DNA from: Loxodes magnus
Lineage: Eukaryota; Ciliophora; Karyorelictea; Loxodida; Loxodidae
Length of the DNA stretch: 64,000 bases
Assembly: GCA_946699065.1 (NCBI GenBank)
Contig: CAMPDV010001326.1
Coordinates: forward strand, 81,377-145,376
Reading direction: 5' to 3'
Shown: positions 12,960 through 26,033 of the stretch, in pieces
How the letters are laid out: every line of letters starts with the position of its first letter
Position numbering within the stretch: the first letter of the stretch is position 1
Notes under the pieces: model-generated
Database searches by the model: none
What the model saw: the letters and a program-made list of their open reading frames with translations, nothing else
Told to the model about the DNA's origin: nothing
Translations under genes and position numbers: made by a program

Positions 12960-13750
12960 ATAGTATCAGGCTAAAAGGCTATTCAAGTAGTTTAAGAACT
13001 TTAATAAGAGGTTTCCATACCAATCTTGATCTTCTACTTTAATACAAAATGGCTTACAAACTATTCATAAGTAAGACAGCTATAAGAGCAAAGTAGATCA
13101 TATGTATCAGATATCTGAGTAGATAGAGATAATACTAAAAGAACAAATGCTAAAGAAGGATTCAATTAAGAACAGGGACAGCAAAATAAAGCTTAAGCAC
13201 AGTGCATTCATATTTGTTATATATCAAGTTTTAGAACCTATTCTTATTTAAATCTAAATACCTTTAATAATTATGATAATAGCTAAAATAGAAGATAGTT
13301 ACATTAGATTTTAATGAGGAGAAGTTAGTAAGATATATATAGTTAGTTTAAGCTTACATTTAAAGAAATGATGGTTAGATTTAAAGACCAATGTTCTAAT
13401 CCCTTAAAATAAAGAATCAATTTTACTTTCTATTTCAAGTCTCTTTCTTCATAAAGATCTCTCATTATATTTTAGTCTTAAGCATCCAAATCTATATTAA
13501 ATATACGAGAAACTTGAGAATACTTTGCTTAAATATACTTCTACTCTTAAAACTAGCTTACTTACCCTCTTATGATTCTAATGTATATCATATTTAAACT
13601 TTAAGTTTTAAATATAGAAAAGAAATTAATTGAAGAAAGTGGAGCTTAGGGCTATTTATAGTTATTGATAAGACTTTTTACTAGTGTTACATTTATTTTG
13701 GTAGATATAATAAACTAATAAAAGTATTAACAAGCAGCAAACTTATTTCT
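12960..13750. other. Intergenic between RING-H2 copies 2 and 3
   Basis: AT-rich sequence with no supported gene. It includes the region downstream of copy 3, where no in-frame TGA follows its RING finger for several hundred bases. Confidence 0.35.
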
Positions 13751-14188
13751 TTAGTCAAACTAAGATTCTCTCTAATCCTTTCTACAGATAGGACATATAG
13801 AGTTAATAGAAAGCCATTCACTTATACAGTAAAAGTGGAAATTATGACTGCAATTTAATGTAGAAATAGCTTATCGTTTTTCCATTTTCTCATGACAGAT
13901 AGTACAGTTTTCTTCATATGATAACTGATAGGTTACTCTTATTTGATCTATTTCTAACTGACTCATTCCATTCTAATGTTCTATATCTTAGTTTTCCCCT
14001 AAACTCTATTCATATTCTAGTAAAGGAGATTGTAGATCTTAATTATCTCTATCTTACTATTTCTATTCTGTTATTTTCCATATAATGAACAATACTAAAA
14101 ATGCCTATAAACATTAATACGCCAAAAAGACAAACATCCAAAGCTCAAGACTCTGGGCTATTTACTGAGGTAGATTAGTTCTATCCAT
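13751..14188 (-). CDS. Membrane-anchored RING-H2 protein (copy 3), stop uncertain
   Basis: ATG at 14188 ([12 protein letters not shown]) followed by one membrane segment ([18 protein letters not shown]), a linker, and RING-H2 with [13 protein letters not shown] and CPIC in the same spacing as copies 1 and 2. The reading frame is intact to the end of the finger (RKDQRES-QFD). Copies 1 and 2 end within about 10-16 residues of the last Cys at TGA. Here that position holds TAA (13753-13751), and no in-frame TGA follows for hundreds of bases. So either TAA is used as stop here, as in the context-dependent code of Condylostoma, or the 3' end has decayed. The family role is E3 ubiquitin ligase. Confidence 0.75.
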
Positions 14189-15099
14189 ATAATGCTAAGC
14201 TACAAAATGATTAAGGTAGTTAAAGAACTTTAGTCCTAGATGCTTATACCATCATTGTTCTTCTAAATAGTCTCATCACATAGTAAACCCTAATCATAAG
14301 TAAAGCCAAATTATAATTAAAGTGGTGCAAAGGTATCATTCATCTAAATACTAATAGACTACTTATTTGGTTTCAACTGATAGGAATAATTCTATAGAGT
14401 AAGCAAAAGCGTAAAGATAGAATAAACACTTAATATTCATTTTTTATAGTATAGCACTATTAAAGCAGCTTATACTAATATAACTTCTCTAATACTTCAA
14501 TTAAAAACTAGGTACTCTATATTAATAGCGAAAAGTAAAAAGATTAGATTGAGAGTTATATTACTAAGAGTAGATAATGCTGCTATAATACCTAGTCTAA
14601 ATTGTCTGATTATGCTACAATAGATGATAATTATAAAGTTTCAGTGATATCTGATAAAGGACATTTGGAACTTAAGATTCTTAAGCTGACTAAATTCACT
14701 TATATATAAAAAAGAATCCTAAATACCCTAAATAACTTTTAATAGCTATAGTAATATTCCATTTAAAATTTAGCTTGATGGCTATTATATGCATAGATTA
14801 GCTTGTAACCTTTAAAATTTCTTCCCATAATAAATATATAGACCTGCATATAAACCTGCATAACTGACTTCTATTACTTTATTACCTGATTTGTCTGCGA
14901 TAAGTTTTATAAGTACTTCTTATATTTAGCTTCTTAAGCTTGATAAAATACTAGTATAGTGACTTTTATTTAAAGTTGTATAAATATATTTGGTTTAATA
15001 AAGTAGATAGTTAATTACAAATACTCTTGTCGATGTAGTAGGTATTAGTGATTATTAGCGCTTGATTTAGTTAGTCTATCCATTATTATAGCAAGAATT
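14189..15099. other. No confidently supported gene
   Basis: Several frames on the plus strand give protein-like sequence here, which is expected when stops are rare. None has a paralogue or motif. The upstream part of the gene ending at 15533 may extend into this stretch. Confidence 0.3.
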
Positions 15100-15533
15100 C
15101 TTCTTAAGCAAATCTATTATCTTAAAACCTTCTATTTAGTTTAACTTTAGCTTAAAGAGATAGTAGTAAAGTAGGAGTTAGAATAGTAAATTATGAAGCT
15201 AATCATTTATAGGCAGCATCTATAATAGAGAAGATAAGAAAGTTAGTTTATTCTAGAGATATGGCTGAGTTTTATAAAACTATCTTAGATAACTAGGGTT
15301 ATTAGTACTAGGTATATATCTTTAAGCAAGTGTTTCTAAATATATCAAACTCACAAGAAAATCTAGAAGGAATATTTAATTAACTTAATATTGAGGAATT
15401 TAAAACAGACTAACCAAATAAAGGAACTACTTATAAAGATAAAATTCATTATGCTTGTATTCTTAAAATCAACTATAAAGAGGCAAACTTACTGCTCACC
15501 AAGCTGCTTTAAATTTACAATTGCTAAACTTGA
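15100..15533 (+). CDS. Putative C-terminal part of an unassigned protein
   Basis: Protein-like sequence ending at TGA 15531-15533 (…LLQIYNCQT). It contains VGVRIVNYEANHLQAASIIE and YKDKIHYACILKINYKEA blocks with low Gln content, unusual for random sequence under this code. The start and the exon structure upstream of 15180 are unknown. No family recognised. Confidence 0.35.
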
Positions 15534-16947
15534 TGATAGTAACTCATTTAGATAAAATATTGAAGTATGTCGTTTAGAATGCTACCATTGTCTATGTTTC
15601 GTTAAATTTTAGTTGATATGTGGTTTTAATTACACTTAGTAGAGCTTTAAAGAAAAAAATAATATAAGCAAAGAGCTTTTCTAGAACTAAGTATAATAAT
15701 AAAAGTAGCAGACAAATGAAATAAAGAATAATTACCACTTTTATACCTTTTGGCTAATGCCTCGACACATAAAATACAATCTTATTTTCTAAATTTATAC
15801 AATGCTATATTCCTTCTGGATGAGTTTCCTAGCTATAATATCTTTCTATTTTTATTTTCTTAAGCAATTTTAGGGGAAAAATCATTTAAGCTTTAAAAAT
15901 TTTTTGGTTTAGAGATACTTTTGTTACATTTTAATTGAAGGATGCTTCTGAAAAAATCTTTTATTAGACATCATAATCTTAAAGTTAAATAATGAAAAAA
16001 GGGATCGAAATTACATATCCATTACTAAGGATAAATGAAAGACACTATTTTTCTTGCCTTCTTCACTTTATCTATCAGTTGTTTAGACAAATGATTATAA
16101 AGAGCTGAGCTTAGCTATCTTTCAAAGTGTGAGAGTATAAATAAAATATAAATAAGATTTAAACTAGCATTTCATTCTATTCTCTTGATATCATTCTTAT
16201 AACTACCAACCTTAAACACTCTTAATATATAATTTCAATCTTTATACAAAGAGATCTAACTTAGAATTTATAAAAAATGAAAGAAGTTTAATTTAGCAAG
16301 TAGAAGGAGTAATAAAGAATAAATAGCAACTGATTATATCTAATAATTTTAAACTATCCTTACTAAATCTATTCTTATATAAAGCTAAATAACCTTGCTA
16401 GACTTTAGATTTATATTATATAGATATTTTAGTTTTCTATTATGCAATACTTATCACATAGAGCTATATTCTTCAATAACTATCTTCAAAGATATAAATT
16501 CTAAATTTTATTGAGTATATAGAAGTTTACTAAGTTGACTTTAATTGATGTGCAATAGCCATTAAAGCAACTCATTATAGTAAATTTTTAAATCATAAAG
16601 ACTTCTCTAGTAAAGGAATAGGCAAGTAAGACAGCTTAAGCATCAGTTAAATTATTTATTTGCCACAAACTTTAATTCACAAAATGTTCCTTAAATATCT
16701 AAATGCTACTAACTTATTTTTAAAACTCTTAAAGTTGGCTTAGACTTAGCTTTTATATTAATAATACTTTTTCTTTTTTGTGAAACTTCTTCATTTTAAA
16801 AGTTGATTACGTTGTTAATTTGATTACTCCATATTAATTTTTTAACTAGTACTTGAAATTAAGCAATGAAAGAATCTAATAACTTTATCGTTTAACCTAA
16901 TTAAAAATGTAAAACAGCTGAGTATTTTTGATTGGTGCTTTCGATTC
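15534..16947. other. Intergenic, no supported gene
   Basis: AT-rich spacer downstream of the convergent receptor gene at 16948-20838. No motifs recognised. Confidence 0.35.
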
Positions 16948-19900
16948 TCAAATCACATCACTAACTTCAAGATTGGATTACTTATTCTTCACTTTAACAA
17001 AGTTCTACAATTATTAATCAGTAATGAATAGATCCATTTTGGTATTTTCTCTTATAAGCTATATCTCATTAACCTTTAGCTACTCAGTAGTAGCATACTC
17101 TAAACTATCTTCCTTTTCAAAAAAGTTGTTTTTAATAACTTTTATTTCCTCTATATTTCCTTCCTAACTCTCCGCTTTCTCTTTTTTAACTGGAGAAAGA
17201 GTAACTTCGTCTAGAGTTGCGTTCTACTAGAAATGCTTAACATTTTACTTAGAGTCATTTAAATTTACAGTTCCTTCTAGTTCAGCAAAGGTAATTTCAT
17301 TTTTGATACTAGAACCAATAAATGACTAGCCCAAATAAACTGCGTCAAAGCGTTAGCTTTAGAAAGTTTTATTTTTCTAAAAGTTTTTTGTTGATTAATG
17401 TTCAAGCTTTAGTAAGTAATCTGGAGAGTTTAGCTGCTCTTAGGTCTGCGCTTTCCTAATGCTCTTATTAATATCCTGCTGTCTTATGAAATTTTTAATC
17501 AGCTAGTCTGAGGGTTTAAGCTAAAAGGCTCATCTGAAGATCTCCACTTTACTAATAGACTGAGTAATTAGAAGGTTAGGAGACTTCAATTGTAGGAACA
17601 GTCCAACTAAGATTAATAAGAAAATGCCTAAAAAAAGCAAAATAATGTAGATCTTCTTAGAGAATTAGTCCTCACAGTAAACTCTAGCTAGTATTAAGCA
17701 AGCGTTGTAAATCGCACACAGCTATAAGATTATCCTTAATATATTTATTCTAACGTAGTTACTATGATTTCACTATTTTGATACTATTGGAAAAAGTACG
17801 TTCAGAAATAGATAAAGTATACTGTGAAGCTTCTTATACCTTTCTTGAAAGCAAATAAAGTTAGCAATGAATAGCGCTTTAAATAAGAGGAGAAGAGTAT
17901 TGAAGCTATTTTTGTATCTTATTTTTAGTATGTTTCCTCAAAGTTCTTATCAGACTGAGCAAAATGCGATTGATGTTGATACGAATTACACTAAACTTAA
18001 GGAACATAAAACTACCATGAATAGATGAGAATCTTTCCAGCAATTTCAATAGCAGTCTTTATGGTGGAAGGATTCAGTGAAGCTCAGATTTGAATTTTTA
18101 TTTTAGTCATAAGCTTCAGTACATACAAAGACATCAACGAGATTTAGAACTACAGGAAAGTATAAGAACTAGCAAATAACTTGCATAGAGTAATAAGCGA
18201 TGATTCCTATTTTTCTCAATACTCATTTCTTAGAAAATTCTCATCTACATAAAATAGCAATAACTTGAAGTGTTTAAAGCTAAGTAATACCAATAGCAAG
18301 AGCGTGATTATAAATTTAATTGTCTTTTGGTCATCCCAGGAGCTTGACTAAATCTAGCCTAAAGAAGTATTTTACAAATTCTACTTTATTGCCAAATATT
18401 TCTAAATCAGGCGATATAGAGATTATCTAAAGGATATCCATGAAAACGATTAAAACATAGTAAAAGTCAACTGTCGACATAAAGACTTATATCTCTAATT
18501 TTTTAATTGTGAACTTTCTTCTTTTAATTAAGTATCAAATTGTCAGTAGATTAATTCATAAAGCGATAATTAGCATTACTATAAAAACAACTCTTTATCC
18601 ATCATCAAAATATTTCCTCTCTTTATCTTTAAAAGGACAGTTCATTATTCATTAATCCTAAAACTATCACACATTCTCAGTGAGTTAGTTACCTCACATT
18701 ATTGGGTATTAAAAATCTCATACAACGTTACATGTTACACAATATTTTCCTATTTAAGCCATTTATCACTCTGAGGATTTATTCTACTTTCTATAGTTCG
18801 TAATGTCTTAAGTTAGAGGAGCTCTATCATTTGTTCCAATTTCAATGCTTATTTTTCCACTTGATCCTGTAAATTTTACTTCTCTCATACTTTGCATTAC
18901 AATATTAGCATCCAAGTAATTTTCACCATTGTTAATTACATGGTCAAGAGCATATCCACATAAAAGAGCACAATCAAGTTCAAAGGAAGCAAAACTTGAT
19001 GCCTCCTCATTTCAGTACAACTCATATGCTTTTTTCATTATTTAGCCTGTTTCTCCTACTCAACTTGAAGGTGTATTATCCAAAGCACCTCGAAGAACTT
19101 CATTTACATTAGGATTGTTAGCTTGTAGCACAGAAGATAAATAAGCTATAATTTAGATCTCAAAATATCCAGCTCTAGCTCCTAGTTAGTATAAATAGTC
19201 AACGATTAATTAAGCTCCTTCTGCATAATGGAATATTATAATAACTCTAGTTTTTTAGTATATTTCACTTACTATTGTCTACCAAGCTAACTCTTTATCA
19301 TTGCTTAAAGGGTCTACCAATTTCTAGTTTTCATTGACTATTTTGATTTCGTAATTTTTGACTTATTACATGAATGTTTCATAAAGACCTAGTGATCATG
19401 CAGAGTCTGCATAAACCAACCCTATGTTATTTCAGTTGTTCTTTACACATAATAAAGCAGAAACTTATCCTTAAAAAGCTGAACTTGGCTTTGTCCTAAC
19501 ATACCAAGGAAATCGTTTAGAATCAGATAAACTAGGAGCTGTGTTTCCCCCAGAAGTGAAAGGAACTATGAAATTTGATTTCGCATAAAATTCCAATAAT
19601 TATATAGTGAGCTGACTGCTTGCTGAAATAATGTGTATTAAGCCATACTAATCCTTCATTTTTTATCATTCCCTCGTAACATAATCTTAGTCAAATACAC
19701 TTGCTCCTGTATAAATATATGTTGGCTTGATTTTGTAATATGGTAATATATCGTCTCTGATATTTATCATGTGAAAGCCAAAGTCTCTTCCCTTGTAATA
19801 TCCATCTACTCAGCTTATGTAACTACCATCTGCATTGTTATAGTCACGCACTGTCGAAATTAGTAGCTCGTTTTCGTTTTGAGAAGGAATGTCAGTTGTA

Positions 19901-20838
19901 TTTGGCGGCCATACTATCTCTTTAAATATTTCTACGGTTTGGTCATTTATAACTCCAACCTAAACTAGCTTAAAGTTCTAAACATTAAGTATCTTAAACT
20001 AAAGACTCAATAGTTTCTCTTTGTAATTCAGATTAAAAGGTAAATATTATAAAGCTGAGGTTAAAGAGAGTTCCAAGCAATAAAATTAAAACTCTACCTC
20101 ATTCAAAGTCACTCTATCGCCAAACTAGAACCCAATTAGTCCATTTACTAGCAGCTAATTTTTCCAAAAGGAACGAGAATATCTAAAGCTGAGCAATAGA
20201 GCTAATCCCTTTTTATATATTTAAGGGTATTTTATTACATTTTAGAATACTTCAATGTAGTTTTCGTTTAGGAGAAGAATAATCTTAGATATTCCATACT
20301 CAATTATTAATTAACCTATTTTTTCTTTTTAGTTACTGGAGTCTTTAGGAACGATTCTATAAAAGTTCTTGGCACTTAATCCTGCTCATATATTTTAAGC
20401 TTCTCCTTATTAATAAACCTCACTTATAACTTCTATTTTTGTTCAGTTTAAGTAATGGATAAAAGCAAGCATGTTGTTAGCAATATCTTAATCAGAAGGA
20501 AGGATAAAAAAAGTTGTGTCTCCTCATTATCGAAGATAATCTTTCTTCTGGACTGAAAAATTAGTTATTTACTTGCGTTCTGCTAGCTTGGAAATTTGGA
20601 AATTGAGCTGAATTTGTTAAGTATAATCAACAATAAAGAATATAGACCTGTCCTCATACTAGACTACTTCTTCAACCTATTCAATTCTATTCACCTCCTT
20701 ATAAACGATACTCACAGTCTTCTAGTTATTTTACGCGAATTAAATGAACTGCTATTTCACATAGCGAATATCAAGAGTAAATCGTGAGTAAAGCACTAGA
20801 AATTGCACTGAACTACACAACACAAAAAAAAGCATCAT
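16948..20838 (-). CDS. Seven-transmembrane receptor with periplasmic-binding-like ectodomain (subfamily 1, intact)
   Basis: Continuous frame of 1296 residues from ATG 20838 to TGA 16950-16948 (length exactly divisible by 3, so intronless), using TAA/TAG as Gln and many TGA as Trp. Order: short hydrophobic leader (MMLFFVLC); ligand-binding-like ectodomain with repeated alpha/beta pattern (DYNNADGSYIS, FTSGGNTAPSLSD, NNWNNIGLVYADS, FASFELDCALLCGYALD), typical of the ANF-receptor/periplasmic-binding fold; membrane region from about 18470 to 17580 with roughly seven hydrophobic segments; then a charged cytoplasmic tail of about 200 residues. Between two membrane segments lies an EF-hand-like loop (DQNKNSNLSFTE, 18108-18073) followed by a C-x3-C pair. 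The layout is that of class C GPCRs, suggesting an amino-acid or small-ligand chemoreceptor at the cell surface. The ligand and the true topology are inference. Confidence 0.85.
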
Positions 20839-21335
20839 AATATATAATGATAGCTAGCTTTACATTTTTATTTAATTAAGATTATTTTCTCTTTAGAATT
20901 ACCTAAGTGATTATGATCTACTAGAATAGGTAAATTTAGAAGTATGTATGATAAGAAAACATTATCGTTTCTCACTTTTTAAATGGAGATTTTAATTCAG
21001 TTCTGATGTACAAATTTCCCTCTTTGAAATGAGTTTGTTGGCAATATACTCTGTAACTATCCGATACTCTTAAAACTAATTAAAAGCTATATTAATAAAT
21101 ATTTAATCAATGTATTCTTCTTTATATTAAGCTTTATATTATAAGAATATAAAACACTTCTTTGGCTTTCTTAATTTTTGGAAGAGTCAGAACAATTAAA
21201 ATATTTATCAATTGGCACCTTTCTTTGGTATAATTAATAGAGAAGTGCATATTTTTATAGTAGTCACTTTTGTCTCAACTCTCGTCTGAATAAGACTTTA
21301 ACGATAAGCTAGTAGTTATAAAATTAAAGTTGATT
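20839..21335. other. Upstream region of the subfamily 1 receptor gene
   Basis: About 500 AT-rich bases between the receptor start and the 3' end of the next minus-strand gene. The receptor promoter should lie here. No motif recognised. Confidence 0.35.
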
Positions 21336-21899
21336 TCAATTAAATTAATAATGCTGAACTTCCTAATTTAACCCTATCTTTATGAAATAGCCTTTATTAC
21401 AATAATAAGAGTATTTGTACATGCTTATCCTTTTAAAGCTTTTACATTTATATTACCTTAAGGAAATTAATTTCTATAAAAACCCATAAAGTAATGTCAT
21501 TAATGTTTTAATTACTTTAGTTGACTTATATAGGATATAATCTATTTATTCTAATTGAGCTTTGCAAATATCTACTCTGTTCTTATTTACTGCTGTTGCT
21601 TGCTAGTAGTTAAAAGATTATAGGGTTAACAATTTTTGTTCCTACACTCTTAAAATTTCTTAGTGAGCTGGTTTTAAATTGTCGCTTCGTTCTGAAAAAC
21701 AAGAGTTTTAGGTTTGCTACTTCACCTGATATTTGATAAGCTATAATTGTAAGGATTGGTAATGGTAGATATTTACTGATGTTATGTTTTACTAATTAAT
21801 TTTCTCTCTTAATTATGCTTCTTCTTCCTTATTATTTGGTACTTGCTAATATCTTTAGCGCTTAGATAAAGATGATAGAAGAGAGTTTAATTAGAGCAT
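21336..21899 (-). CDS. Unassigned helical protein of about 187 residues
   Basis: Single-exon frame from ATG 21899 (MLQLNSLLSSLSKRQRY) to TGA 21338-21336. Balanced composition with an acidic/Gln stretch (NNKEEEAQLREKINQ) and helical blocks (SERSDNLKPAHQEILRVQEQ; NKNRVDICKAQLEQIDY). This is better than expected by chance in sequence this AT-rich. No domain recognised. Confidence 0.5.
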
Positions 21900-24026
21900 T
21901 AGGATCTTAAATTTAGTTGTTATATAGCTCAATGAAACGCTAATATATACCCAGCCATTTAACATAATCAAAGCTTGACTATATATTTAGAAGTTTATTC
22001 TCCAACTTTTAGCATATTTTCAGTATAGAAAATTGAACTATCACTATAGATATAAATCCATTAGACTAGTAAGTTACTCTTAAGATTTCAAAGGAACAAC
22101 GAGAAAATATATAACTAGTATGCTTTCAAGCAAAGGCTAATTTTATAAAGAACAGTTAATAAAGATTATCTATAAAGCTCACTTTGGATTAATGCTAAAG
22201 CTGTTCTCAAAGTAGCAGATAATATAGGTATTTACTAAATCAAAAGCTTGATTAAAAAGCATAGATTAGAGACTAATTTAAAGCTATTAAAATATAAAGG
22301 AAGCTTTTTTAAATAAGCTTAAGCTTTTAAATGTTCTTTTAAGCTAACAGAACTGGTTTAATTATTTTCTCTACATAATATGCTAAATTTTATTTTCATA
22401 AGAGCCTTTAAAAGGAAATTAAGAAAAAGTAATTAATAAGTTTCTTAATCAATTAAATTAGGCTCATTAGATTTAATAATTTATACCTATCTCTTAATTA
22501 ATATAAAGTCTATAAATAAGGGAAATTGTCAAAAACCTTAAAGAGGTAAAATAAAATAAATACTTGCTTAAAGAAAAGACACTAAAAGCTGTTCTACAGC
22601 CATAAGATAATATCAATTTAAAGCTGAGAGTTATTAGTAGGATAGTTGGATTTTTTCCTTCGTTTTTCTTTATTAATAAGTTCCTTCAAAGTTACCTAGT
22701 TGAAAATATTTCACTTTTAAGTATTTTACTCTTTTTCTAGATCAACACTTATAAGCTTCATCTATTATGTCATCCTCTTTCTTATGCCTTCTGATTGCTT
22801 ATAAAATCAACTAGATAACAAATCTCAATTATATTCCTATAAGTAGATTTTGAAAGTAGTGGTTGTATAAGTTAACTATACAACCTTCAAAAGCCTCTCG
22901 ACAATATAGTTAAATAATTGATATTGCAGTTTATAGTATTTGGACTTAGAAAATAGTAAAAGCTAAATTAATTTGTAAGTTATAAAGGAAGTGTCTTCAT
23001 AATTAACTAAGAACTGCTTACTATTTTAAAGGATATAAGTATGCTTAATTTGAACTATTTAACAGTAAGTTATGCTTAAACTAAGCAATAATAGAAAGAT
23101 AAGCAGAGAAAATAGAGAGAAGCTTAAGTATAAGAGATTAAGCAAAAAAGAAAGGCTTTAATTTAGACAAAAGAGTAATGAACTCCTTAGAAATATTAAA
23201 TGCTAAACCTGTAAAAAAAATCTTAGAAATAAAGAATAAACTGGATAACTAAGAGTTTTAGGATTATAATTATGATATTTGAAAGCAGAATTAATATTAG
23301 AAATGATAAGGCTAGATTTGTATAATAATAAGCTTTTAGAATAAATAAACTGAAACTTAAAAAAAAGCATGAATAAAGTTAGAGTAAAAGAAGATATTTA
23401 TTACATAATTGGATATTAAATTTAGGTGGTACTCTTTAATTTAAGGATTAACAAACACTATCTAATTTTTTTCATAAGAAGCAATACGTTAAAGCATCTT
23501 TCTCTTAATTTCTTTATTGTTTTAAATCCAATTTTTCTTAAAAATGCTGAGAATGGATTAAGCCAATAATCATAACTTCATAAAATAAAGATACTTAGCT
23601 AAATCTCTATTATACCAAGTTTATTCAATAACAGCAAAGTATATTTAATCCTGGATTTTCGTATAAATTGCCTACAGCTATCATATTAAAATTGTAGTAA
23701 GATTTTACTAATATATAAATAGATCCATGTAATATCTATTACATTTAGAAATTTATTTTAACCTTGATAGTTATCATTAACTATAAAAATAGCAACTCTA
23801 AAATAAATACCGCTAAAGTACTTCTTATATACAAACTATTACAGCTTTAGATAAGTTTGCTTATTCTCATAGATAGACTTATGCTAAATCAAATCTTTAT
23901 CCAACTTCATTTCTTCATTATAAGCTATGGGTAGTAAGAACTAATACAATTATTTGGTTTACCTTGTCTGTATTTTATTTTAATGAAAATGTACTTTAGT
24001 TTATAAATTAAAAACAAGCTAGCATC
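21900..24026. other. Long AT-rich stretch, possibly small genes
   Basis: No gene that I can support firmly. A minus-strand segment around 22560-22870 gives a short charged helical sequence (MKLISVDLEKEQN, then TLKELINKEKRRKK) that might be the end of a small gene. The rest is low-complexity AT-rich sequence. Confidence 0.3.
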
Positions 24027-24680
24027 TCAAAGGCTTATAGCTTTATTAACTTTAAATATAAAAAATAGTATAATTAGCACATTTATCTTCACTTCTTCTT
24101 TCTTCTTTTTTAAGTACTGTTAATTTAGCTTTATAAGCAATAAATTAAGATAAAGCTTTAACTAATCAAATTTAAATATCTTTATCATTAGTATGTTCTA
24201 AACCTAGAATATCCTTTCTTAACTTAACTACCTCAAAGCTTAACTTTTAATTATATATAATATTAGCTATTATTAATACCCAATCTCTCTGTTTTATTCT
24301 AAATGACAGTTTAATATGCTTTATATGTAGCTTTTAATATCTACCTTAAGCTTTAAAAACTAATTTGTAATTTCGTATCTAATTACTTTTTCCAATAAGC
24401 CATTCAGTAAATCGTCAATCTATTGTATATAATCGGATTGCTTTAATTGTTTTTAGGCTATTTTATGCCACTTAATTTCGCTTTTCATTTAGACAATTTT
24501 TGCCAAAAAACAGTCTTCTTGATATGTCCATTCTTTCAATTCAACATCTGAATTTAATTGTTTCATTTTTTATAATAAGTTATTTATTATTTCCCTTTAA
24601 GCTTTCATATTGCCGACAACTGTGTAGCTTTCAGTAATCGGTAAATTTACGCTTAAAACAATTTAAATTTTAAACCTCAT
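24027..24680 (-). CDS. Unassigned helical protein of about 200 residues
   Basis: ATG at 24680 (MRFKIQIVLSVNLPIT), then a helical, charged body (KMKQLNSDVELKEWTYQEDC; QSDYIQQIDDLLNGLLEKV) and a second block (SFEVVKLRKDILGLEHTND; LTVLKKEERRSEDKC). TGA at 24029-24027 is the likely stop. Two frame changes imply two tiny introns. Family unknown; it resembles coiled-coil structural proteins. Confidence 0.5.
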
Positions 24681-26033
24681 TGAATTTTCCTTAGTTGCTT
24701 TAAATGTTAAAATTATACTTAAAAATGCTAACCTAATGTAAAACAAACTTAAACAGTATAATAGATCTAAATTTACTGAACGCTCCTACTACCTTCATCA
24801 TCTTCCTTTTTTTTACTCTTATATCCATATACTTCCTTCCTCCTCATTAATCAATCCTTATCCCTCCTTCTTACCCTCTTATTGAATCTTAAGGTAATAA
24901 GCATATGATATAAATAAGAGTCTAGTAGTTAAATGTAATATAATTTAGTTGGATTATAATATACATTTGCTTTATCAGATATTACCAAAGATAAGAATTA
25001 TAAAGAAACTTAAATTTACATACCATTATAGTAGCTAGCCATATGCTACTATCTAATTAATCGTTATCTAGTCAAATCTATAAGTCTGCATATAGAAGAA
25101 AGGAGGGATAGTAAATAGATTGATCAGAAAAGTTGGATATTAATTTGAGTGAATTAGTAGGAGAATATTTTATGTAGGGAACTGTGTATCCTGTGATGCA
25201 AAGATAAATTTAAAGGTTATAGCACTGATAGAACTAAATTCAATGTTATGAAATCTTAGCACTAAAGCATTTTTATAACAGTATAAGATAAATATCAAAG
25301 AATCAAACAAAAAAGGCATCAAAAAGAAAATTTCTATAGAAAAAAGTAAAAGAAGGATAAATAAACTACTTAGAGCAAAAAAATATGAGTTTTGTAGAAA
25401 TAAGCAAGTTTAGTATTCACTTTAACAAATAAATGAGTAATAGTGTAGATTAGAAATTATTTGTTTAATTAACTTAAATTATACACTAATAGCAATATAG
25501 TAATAAAGTAAAATCTCTATAATTAGAAAGAGAAGAGAATAAATCAGGAGGAAAAGTAATTAGAGGTTAAGAGTTTGATAATTTTTGTAAGTTCTTTTCT
25601 TTTTTTAATTTTAACTGGCAATTCGGTCTAGAAATTATAATCTTCATGCTATAATAAAAAACTTTGATAGAGCGGAGGAATATAGAATATTCTTTAAGTT
25701 GAATTAAAAAAGAGACTGACCAGATAAAAAGGGAATTTCAATGATAGACAGCATAGATCAAGATAATATTATATTTTGCTGCAAATATTCAACATATCAA
25801 TGTAAACTAATTTAATTGTATTTAAATGCCTAAATAAATAAAAGCCTAGATAAATAAAGCTTCCATATAATAAATTACCTAATCTACCTAAAATAATTTA
25901 AAAGCATTAGGATTTATTAAGGTTATTTGATTTATTTAATTTAATAGCTAGTTATAAAAACTTAGAATGAAATTCGTTTTGGAAACTATTATACGTTTTA
26001 GTCCCAAGCCTTCTTTGACTTAGAAAAGGACAA
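24681..26033. other. Intergenic, no supported gene
   Basis: AT-rich sequence between divergent gene starts at 24680 (minus) and 26034 (plus), so it probably holds both promoters. No shared motif was identified. Confidence 0.35.

Noticed and set aside
14101..15099. A plus-strand gene starting at ATG 14101
   Set aside because: The beginning is antisense to the membrane segment of RING-H2 copy 3, and open frames are uninformative where stops are rare.
20596..20787. A 63-residue plus-strand ORF
   Set aside because: It is antisense to the N-terminal region of the intact subfamily 1 receptor.
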